Below are positions 4,142 to 8,827 of a stretch of 8,827 nucleotides of DNA, one piece after another. Origin of the DNA: Promethearchaeota archaeon (GTDB lineage Archaea > Asgardarchaeota > Lokiarchaeia > Sigynarchaeales > SOKP01). Made by a program: the position numbers and the translations under genes. The notes below the pieces were generated by a model. The model saw nothing but the letters and a program-made list of their open reading frames with translations, made no database searches and was not told the DNA's origin. Where the stretch lies: positions 1 through 8,827 of the forward strand of contig JAEOTJ010000169.1 of NCBI GenBank assembly GCA_016839905.1. Direction: 5' to 3'. How positions within the stretch are numbered: the first letter of the stretch is position 1; every line of letters begins with the position of its first letter.

Positions 4142-5629
4142 ATGAAAAAAATAGTCATAATTGGTGGAGGAATAGCGGGGCTATCTGCGGGTTGTTATGC
4201 TAAAATGAACGGTTATGATGCCCATATATACGAAATGCATGATCTTCCTGGAGGTCTTTGCACTTCTTGGAAGAGGAAAGGATATATATTTGATGTTTGT
4301 ATTCACTGGTTAGAAGGTACCTCTCCCTATTCACCATTCCATAGGATTTGGCAAGAATTAGGCGTTATCCAAGATAAAAAAATTTATTATAAAGATATTT
4401 CTGTAAGATTATTCTTAAATGGGCAGATTGTTAATTTTTATTGTGATCCTGAGAAATTAGCTAAACATTTAAAAGAGATTGCTCCGGAAGATAGTGAAAC
4501 TATAGATGAATTAGTATATACTATTAGAAAAGTGTACTCGCTATTTAATATGCCTTTAACAAAAGCTAAAGAACTATCTAGTATAATTGATAAGCTTAAA
4601 ATGGTAAAAAGTTTTATGCCCTTTATGAAATTCTTCTTCAAATATGCAAGAATGAAGATTGATGAATTTGCAGCCAAATTTAAAAATCCTATTCTACAGC
4701 AAGCTATACTAGCTCTAATGGCAGATACTGAATTTGACGTATTTTTCGGTGTTCCTTTTATGATTGCAACCCAAGGTTGCGGATTCCCTGAAGGAGGTTC
4801 TCTTAATTTCTCTAAAAGTATAGAACAGAATTACATCAAATTAGGTGGTAAAATTCATTATAATTCAAAAGTTGAAAAAATCTTAGTGAATAATAATGAA
4901 ACTGTGGGTGTAAGATTAGAAGATGGTAAAGAAATTAAGGCAGACATAGTTATTTCTGCTACAGATGGGTATAGCACAATCTTCAAAATGTTAGATGGTA
5001 AATTTATAAATAAAAAAATTAGAGATTGTTATGAAAATCAACCTACTTTCCCCACTTATTTGCAGGTATCAATTGGTGTAGATATGGATTTGTCGAGCCG
5101 CTCCAATCTTAATAATTCAATTTATAACTTTTATAAACTAGATGAACCAATTGAAATAGCTGGAAAGGAGCATAGATTCCTTAGCCTTAAAACTTATGCT
5201 TTTGATCCGACTTTCGCCCCCAAGGGTAAAACTACTCTAGTTGTTGGTTTCAGTTGCCAATTTGAAAATTGGGAAAAATTATATCAAGATAGAGAAAGGT
5301 ATCGACAAGAGAAAAAAAAAGTAGAAAGAGCTGTTGTTTCTAAACTAGAGAAAATTATACCTAATATTAAAGATAAAATCGAAGCTATTGATGTAGCAAC
5401 CCCAATGACAATTGTTCGTTATACAAATAACTGGAAAGGCTCCTATATGGGTTGGGCTAATCCCTTTTCTGCGAGAATATCCAGAACATTACCAAAGCTG
5501 AAAAACTTTTTCATGATTGGTCAATGGGTAGGAGATACAGGTGTATCAGGTGCGGCAAAATCTGGTAGAGATAGTATAGAATATTTATGTAAGAAGGACA
5601 AAAAAAAGTTTATAACAACCAAACCATAA
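4142..5629 (+). CDS. CrtI/phytoene-desaturase-like FAD-dependent oxidoreductase
   Basis: This 495-residue flavoprotein opens with a Rossmann FAD-binding motif: I-I-G-G-G-I-A-G-L (glycines 8, 10, 13), with the ribose-binding acidic residue E31 in I-Y-E-M and G-G-L-C-T-S-W at 37-43. Near the C-terminus, M-I-G-Q-W-V-G-D-T-G-V-S-G-A-A-K-S-G-R (about 458-477) is the second FAD-contacting motif typical of the phytoene desaturase, carotenoid isomerase (CrtISO) and retinol-saturase superfamily. Length fits that family (about 490-530). Family members reduce, oxidise or isomerise conjugated polyenes or other isoprenoid lipids, but the substrate cannot be read from sequence. No other carotenoid genes are visible nearby and it appears monocistronic, ending at a T8 tract. 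In archaea with isoprenoid lipids, a role in saturating lipid or quinone side chains is an alternative to pigment synthesis. There is no obvious membrane anchor beyond hydrophobic patches around 150-170. Confidence 0.85.
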   Translation: MKKIVIIGGGIAGLSAGCYAKMNGYDAHIYEMHDLPGGLCTSWKRKGYIFDVCIHWLEGTSPYSPFHRIWQELGVIQDKKIYYKDISVRLFLNGQIVNFYCDPEKLAKHLKEIAPEDSETIDELVYTIRKVYSLFNMPLTKAKELSSIIDKLKMVKSFMPFMKFFFKYARMKIDEFAAKFKNPILQQAILALMADTEFDVFFGVPFMIATQGCGFPEGGSLNFSKSIEQNYIKLGGKIHYNSKVEKILVNNNETVGVRLEDGKEIKADIVISATDGYSTIFKMLDGKFINKKIRDCYENQPTFPTYLQVSIGVDMDLSSRSNLNNSIYNFYKLDEPIEIAGKEHRFLSLKTYAFDPTFAPKGKTTLVVGFSCQFENWEKLYQDRERYRQEKKKVERAVVSKLEKIIPNIKDKIEAIDVATPMTIVRYTNNWKGSYMGWANPFSARISRTLPKLKNFFMIGQWVGDTGVSGAAKSGRDSIEYLCKKDKKKFITTKP

Positions 5630-5637
5630 TTTTTTTT
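5630..5637 (+). terminator. T8 terminator after the oxidoreductase gene
   Basis: Eight consecutive T residues begin immediately after the TAA stop at 5627-5629, followed by CTCTTACC. Oligo-T tracts on the coding strand are the usual archaeal termination signal. No stable stem precedes it. Confidence 0.5.
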
Positions 5638-5788
5638 CTCTTACCTTTTCCATTCACTACGCTTCTCTAAGAATGAAGGAACCTTATATCATTACTATTA
5701 ATGCTATAAAAGCTTTTAAATTCTTATTTGAATTAAAAAAAGAAGTATTGATTAATTGTAATTTTAAATCTTATCAAGTCCTTATATT

Positions 5789-5966
5789 CTATAATATTCC
5801 CCTTTTTAATTGGTCTATTTTATTTAATGCGGTATCATACCTTTCTTGAGTGTCTTTAATATACTCTAAATATTGCTCCTGAGTACACCTTCCTTGCTTG
5901 TACATTGCATCTAAAGTTTTTAATTTCAGGATTATTAGACAATGGGTACATAAAAACGTAATTTCG
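5789..5966 (-). pseudogene. 5'-truncated remnant of a small zinc-knuckle/helical protein gene
   Basis: The minus strand is open from the edge of the 39-bp repeat to a TAG at 5789. It encodes about 58 residues: V-E-I-T-F-L-C-T-H-C followed by two amphipathic helices, K-T-L-D-A-M-Y-K-Q-G-R-C-T-Q-E-Q-Y-L-E-Y-I-K and then E-R-Y-D-T-A-L-N-K-I-D-Q-L-K. Composition and helix periodicity look like true coding sequence, loosely like the short helical hairpins (SHOCT-like) common at protein ends. No ATG, GTG or TTG opens the frame before the internal ATG at 5905, which would leave only 38 residues and lose the C-T-H-C motif. The frame runs into the repeat and meets TAA at 5987-5989, so the natural start seems to have been removed at the repeat border. 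It could alternatively be a functional 38-residue gene. Confidence 0.5.
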
Positions 5967-6005
5967 ACTTTATTCGTTAATGACTTTTATTAATTCCTAA
6001 TTTGT
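5967..6005 (+). repeat. Third copy (39 bp) of the L40e upstream sequence
   Basis: This segment, ACTTTATTCGTTAATG through TAATTTGT, is identical over 39 bases to 1110-1148 and has two mismatches with 3628-3666. After 6005 similarity fades (AATTTTAAATTT, against TAATTTAAAAAG in copy 1), and no L40e follows. It has the same orientation as the other copies. It fills the gap between the truncated small gene (left) and the end of the Fn3-like protein gene (right, 21 bases on). An AT-rich inverted pair TTAAT/ATTAA lies inside it. It could be a relic of a third duplication, a recombination scar or a conserved signal. Confidence 0.85.
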
Positions 6006-6025
6006 AATTTTAAATTTATTTTGAC

Positions 6026-8827
6026 TTAATAGAATCTAGCACCACATTTCTTACAGGAATTGCTGCTTTTTTTTAATTTTATACCACATACAGGGCATTT
6101 GGTTCTAATGACTTTAGGTTGCTGTTTAATTTCTTGTTCTTCAGCCATTATTTTATTGTCTTCAACCCTTATTTCATTATTTTCAGCTATTATTTCATTA
6201 TCTTCAGTCAGCCACTCACTATTTGATGATTCCAATTCAGGTTGTAAATATCCATTCGCTCTGTTTATAGGCATAGAATTTTTATACATTTGTGAGAGGA
6301 ATTTATCTTCCCTTTCCCTTTTAACAAAAAAAGTTATAATAACTCCACAAACACCTGCTATGATGATTAAACCAATGATGATTAACAATAAATCTATTAA
6401 AGATAATTCAAGTTCCTTATCTTTAAGTATATTTTTTATTTGAACCTCGACTTGTATTGAACCCCCGCAAGAATATGTCTCACCAAAGCTGTTTTTGGCA
6501 CAAACCCTAAAGTAATAAGTACCACTAAAATTTAATCTTACGCTATAGCTAGTTATTGATTGTTCATTGACCAATATCACCTGAGAACCATTATAAGTGG
6601 TAAAATTTTCACCCCATGACATGTAAAGCGTATAACTCTCAGCGTTGAAAGAGGGCGTCCAAGTGAGAGTAAATTTTCCATCATCATCCGGAGAGCCTGC
6701 ATCTGGAGAAGATAAATTTAATTCTACAGGGGGCTCCGCAAAAACATAAATCGGTAAAGAAAGTGCATCTGAATACATCTCCCCTGCTAAATTTTTCGCA
6801 CAAACCATAAAGTAATAAAAATCTGTTTGTGAAGTAGAAAAGGAAGCCGTATTTACATTTAATTCATCAATCAATATATTTTGAGTGCCAGTATATGTAA
6901 AAAAGGCGTCTGTATCCCAATACACCGTGTAGTTTTCAGCTCTAGCAGATACATTCCAGTTCAGAGTAATTTGACCATCAATGTCTGTAGACCATGCATC
7001 AGGAGAGGTTATAGAGAAAGGTCCTGGAGAAGGAAATAAAACAAATACATTCAAGCAACCTGAATCTGAATATCTCTCCCCCGTTTCATTTCTTGCGCAA
7101 ACCCTAAAATAATAATTTCCACTTAGATTAGTAGAAAAGGGCGCGGTATTTACATTTAATTCGTCAATCAATATATTTTGCGCTCCAGTATATTTAATGA
7201 ATGAAATTTTATCCCAATATACCGTGTAATTATCGGCCCCATTAGATACACCCCAGTTCAGAGTGAATTGACCATCATTGTCGGGAGAACCTGCATCGGG
7301 AGAAATTAATGAAAATATACCTGGGGGAGGAAAACCGACAACTACCTGCAAGCATCCTCCAGATGAGTATCTCTCACCTGTTTCATTTTTTGCTAATACT
7401 CTAAAATAATAGGTACCATTTTGAGAAGTAGAAAAAGGAGCCGTCATTACATCTAATTCGTTAATCAATATATTTTGAGCGCCAGTATATGTAGTGAAGG
7501 AAGTAGTGTCCCAATACACCGTATAATTATCGGCTCCATCAGATGTGCCCCAGTTCAGAGTGAATTGCCCATCAAGGTCAGGAGACCCTGCGTCTGGAGA
7601 GGTTAAGGAGAATGCTCCTGGAGGTATTCTTGCAACATCAATCTGTAAACAACCTGAATCGGAATATCTCTCACCGGTCATATTTCTCGCACAGACTCTA
7701 AAATAATAAGTTCCATTTTGCAAAGTAGAAAAAGGAGCCGTATTTACGTCTAATTCGTTAACCAATATATTTTGAGCGCCTGTATATGTAGTGAAGGAGG
7801 TGGTATCCCAATAGACCGTGTAATTATCGGCTCCAGCAGATATACCCCAATTAAGAGTGAATTGACCATCATTATCGGGAGACACTGCGTCAGGAGAGGT
7901 TAAAGAAAAGATCCCTGGGGGAGGAAAACCAACAACGATCTGCAAGCATCCTGAATCTGAATATCTCTCTCGCGTCATATTTCTTGCACAAACTCTAAAG
8001 TAATATGTTCCATTTTGAGAAGTAGAAAAAGGAACGGTATTTATGTCTAATTCGTCAATCAATATATTTTGAGCGCCTGTATAGGTAGTGAAGGAGGTGG
8101 TATCCCAATAAACCGTATAGTTTTCAGCTCTAGCAGATATGGTCCAATTCAGAGTGAATTGACCATCATTATCAGGAGAGCCTGCGTCAGGAGATGTTAA
8201 GTAGAAATGTCCTGGTGGAGGTATGGCAACAATTACCTGCAAGCAATCTGAATCTGAATATCTCTCACCCGTTCTATTTCTCGCACAAACTCTAAAATAA
8301 TAAGTTTCATTTTGCAAAGTAGAAAAAGGAGCCGTATTTACGTCTAATTCGTTAACCAATATATTTTGAGCGCCTGTGTATGTAGTGAAGGAAGTGGTAT
8401 CCCAATAGACCGTGTAATTATCAGCTCCCTCAGATATACCCCAATTAAGAGTGAATTGACCATCATTGTCGGGAGTCCCTGCGTCAGGAGAGGTTAAAGA
8501 GAAGATCCCTGGGGGAGGAAAACCAACAACGATCTGCAAGCATCCTGAATCTGAATATCTCTCACCCGTTCCATTTCTTGCGCAAACTCTAAAATAATAT
8601 GTTCCATTTTGAGAAGTAGAAAAAGGAGCCGTATTTACGTCTAATTCGTCAATTAATATATTTTGAGCACCTGTATATGTAGTGAAGGAGGTGGTATCCC
8701 AATAGACCGTGTAATTATCGGCTCCAGCAGATATACCCCAATTAAGAGTGAATTGACCATCATTGTCGGGAGTCCCTGCGTCAGGAGAGGTTAAAGAGAA
8801 GATCCCTGGGGGAGGAAAACCAACAAC
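6026..8827 (-). CDS. Large Fn3-like repeat surface protein with one membrane helix and a cytoplasmic zinc ribbon (5' end missing)
   Basis: The frame is open from the right edge to the TAA at 6026-6028, giving 933 visible residues; the true start lies outside. A TTG at 8539 is in frame but falls inside a repeat and is not a start. Eight domains of exactly 99 residues follow one another. Each has P-P-P-G, L-T-S-P-D-A, D-G-Q-F-T-L-N-W, N-Y-T-V-Y-W-D and Y-Y-F-R-V-C-A-R-N, the strand pattern of fibronectin type III folds. Many N-x-S/T sequons and paired cysteines suggest an extracellular glycosylated stalk. About 140 residues from the C-terminus lies a helix L-L-L-I-I-I-G-L-I-I-I-A-G-V then K-R-E-R-E, followed by an acidic tail with 7-residue repeats and a final ribbon C-P-V-C-G ... 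C-K-K-C-G-A-R-F-Y. The tail would be cytoplasmic. Its GC is visibly higher than in neighbouring genes. Adhesion or cell-envelope roles are inference. Confidence 0.85.
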   Translation of the reverse strand, partial: VVGFPPPGIFSLTSPDAGTPDNDGQFTLNWGISAGADNYTVYWDTTSFTTYTGAQNILIDELDVNTAPFSTSQNGTYYFRVCARNGTGERYSDSGCLQIVVGFPPPGIFSLTSPDAGTPDNDGQFTLNWGISEGADNYTVYWDTTSFTTYTGAQNILVNELDVNTAPFSTLQNETYYFRVCARNRTGERYSDSDCLQVIVAIPPPGHFYLTSPDAGSPDNDGQFTLNWTISARAENYTVYWDTTSFTTYTGAQNILIDELDINTVPFSTSQNGTYYFRVCARNMTRERYSDSGCLQIVVGFPPPGIFSLTSPDAVSPDNDGQFTLNWGISAGADNYTVYWDTTSFTTYTGAQNILVNELDVNTAPFSTLQNGTYYFRVCARNMTGERYSDSGCLQIDVARIPPGAFSLTSPDAGSPDLDGQFTLNWGTSDGADNYTVYWDTTSFTTYTGAQNILINELDVMTAPFSTSQNGTYYFRVLAKNETGERYSSGGCLQVVVGFPPPGIFSLISPDAGSPDNDGQFTLNWGVSNGADNYTVYWDKISFIKYTGAQNILIDELNVNTAPFSTNLSGNYYFRVCARNETGERYSDSGCLNVFVLFPSPGPFSITSPDAWSTDIDGQITLNWNVSARAENYTVYWDTDAFFTYTGTQNILIDELNVNTASFSTSQTDFYYFMVCAKNLAGEMYSDALSLPIYVFAEPPVELNLSSPDAGSPDDDGKFTLTWTPSFNAESYTLYMSWGENFTTYNGSQVILVNEQSITSYSVRLNFSGTYYFRVCAKNSFGETYSCGGSIQVEVQIKNILKDKELELSLIDLLLIIIGLIIIAGVCGVIITFFVKREREDKFLSQMYKNSMPINRANGYLQPELESSNSEWLTEDNEIIAENNEIRVEDNKIMAEEQEIKQQPKVIRTKCPVCGIKLKKSSNSCKKCGARFY
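6138..6200 (-). repeat. Three 21-bp tandem repeats encoding 7-residue acidic units
   Basis: Units at 6138-6158, 6159-6179 and 6180-6200 encode, in protein order, ENNEIRVE-, DNKIMAE- and EQEI-like 7-residue steps. A preceding DNEIIAE unit extends the series. Isoleucines spaced seven apart with acidic neighbours could form a short coiled-coil or flexible acidic spacer between the membrane helix and the zinc ribbon. Confidence 0.7.
6440..8827 (-). repeat. Array of eight 297-bp (99-residue) Fn3-like repeats
   Basis: Aligned repeat starts (the F-P-P-P-G position) fall at 8818, 8521, 8224, 7927, 7630, 7333, 7036 and 6739, exactly 297 bases apart without any indel. The outer repeats are the most alike: 8431-8530 and 8728-8827 are identical over 100 bases, including silent sites. 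The repeat nearest the membrane (6440-6739) is the most diverged. Repeats 1 and 3 from the right edge share I-L-I-D-E-L-D ... S-T-S-Q-N, and repeats 2 and 4 share I-L-V-N-E-L-D ... S-T-L-Q-N, which suggests duplication in pairs. The array runs off the right edge. Confidence 0.9.

Noticed and set aside
4438..4677. Minus-strand open frame of 79 codons inside the oxidoreductase gene
   Set aside because: It lies entirely within a well-supported flavoprotein gene and shows no motif.
5673..5849. Plus-strand ORF of 58 codons starting at an ATG
   Set aside because: Its second half is antisense to the better-looking small-gene remnant. It has no promoter-like box at the right distance and its translation carries no recognisable motif.
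6060..6443. Plus-strand open frame of 127 codons, opposite the tail of the Fn3-like protein
   Set aside because: It is antisense to the membrane helix, acidic repeat and zinc ribbon, and its S/I/L-rich composition mirrors that coding strand. The 39-bp repeat upstream made it tempting as a driven gene, but nothing else supports it.
8537..8539. TTG as the start of the Fn3-like protein
   Set aside because: The frame continues through another complete repeat to the right edge. The TTG is the leucine of the recurring C-L-Q-I motif, so the gene simply runs out of the window.
6739..8827. CRISPR-like or transposon-like regular repetition
   Set aside because: The 297-base regularity comes from tandem protein domains in one open frame. 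There are no short identical repeats separated by unique spacers and no terminal inverted repeats.

Overview
The window is AT-rich archaeal DNA. It carries ribosomal proteins L38e and L40e, a Pth2-type peptidyl-tRNA hydrolase and an archaeal NusA-like zinc/KH protein. Start codons sit about 25-30 bases from TATA-like boxes, with little sign of Shine-Dalgarno sequences. L38e is known from the TACK/Asgard side of Archaea and from eukaryotes, not from Euryarchaeota. The low GC, the lysine/isoleucine/asparagine-rich proteins and a giant Fn3-like surface protein point most naturally to an Asgard (Lokiarchaeia-like) archaeon. That placement is inference.

Layout, left to right. (1) Positions 1-981, minus strand: an information-processing cluster, L38e -> NusA-like zinc/KH protein -> Pth2, with Pth2 cut by the left edge. 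(2) Positions 982-1184: a divergent intergenic region with three copies of a 10-base operator-like word. (3) Positions 1185-1349, plus: ribosomal protein L40e, copy 1. (4) Positions 1383-3011, minus: a tightly packed three-gene operon of uncharacterised proteins. Their motifs resemble a gene trio I recall as widespread but unstudied in bacteria. (5) Positions 3250-3582, minus: a 110-residue orphan ORF followed by a terminator-like hairpin. (6) Positions 3703-3867, plus: L40e, copy 2, inside a 272-bp direct repeat about 95% identical to copy 1. (7) Positions 4142-5629, plus: a CrtI/phytoene-desaturase-like FAD oxidoreductase ending at a T8 tract. (8) Positions 5789-6005: the 3' remnant of a small minus-strand gene that abuts a third, 39-bp copy of the L40e upstream sequence. 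(9) Positions 6026-8827, minus, running off the right edge: a surface protein with at least eight Fn3-like repeats of exactly 99 residues, one transmembrane helix, a cytoplasmic 7-residue repeat and a C-terminal zinc ribbon.

The main structural theme is that the L40e upstream sequence occurs three times in the same orientation (1106, 3624 and 5967). These copies divide the window into modules of about 2.3-2.5 kb. The two full copies bracket the unknown three-gene operon, and the third sits at a gene-truncation junction. No transposase, integrase, CRISPR array or tRNA was recognised.
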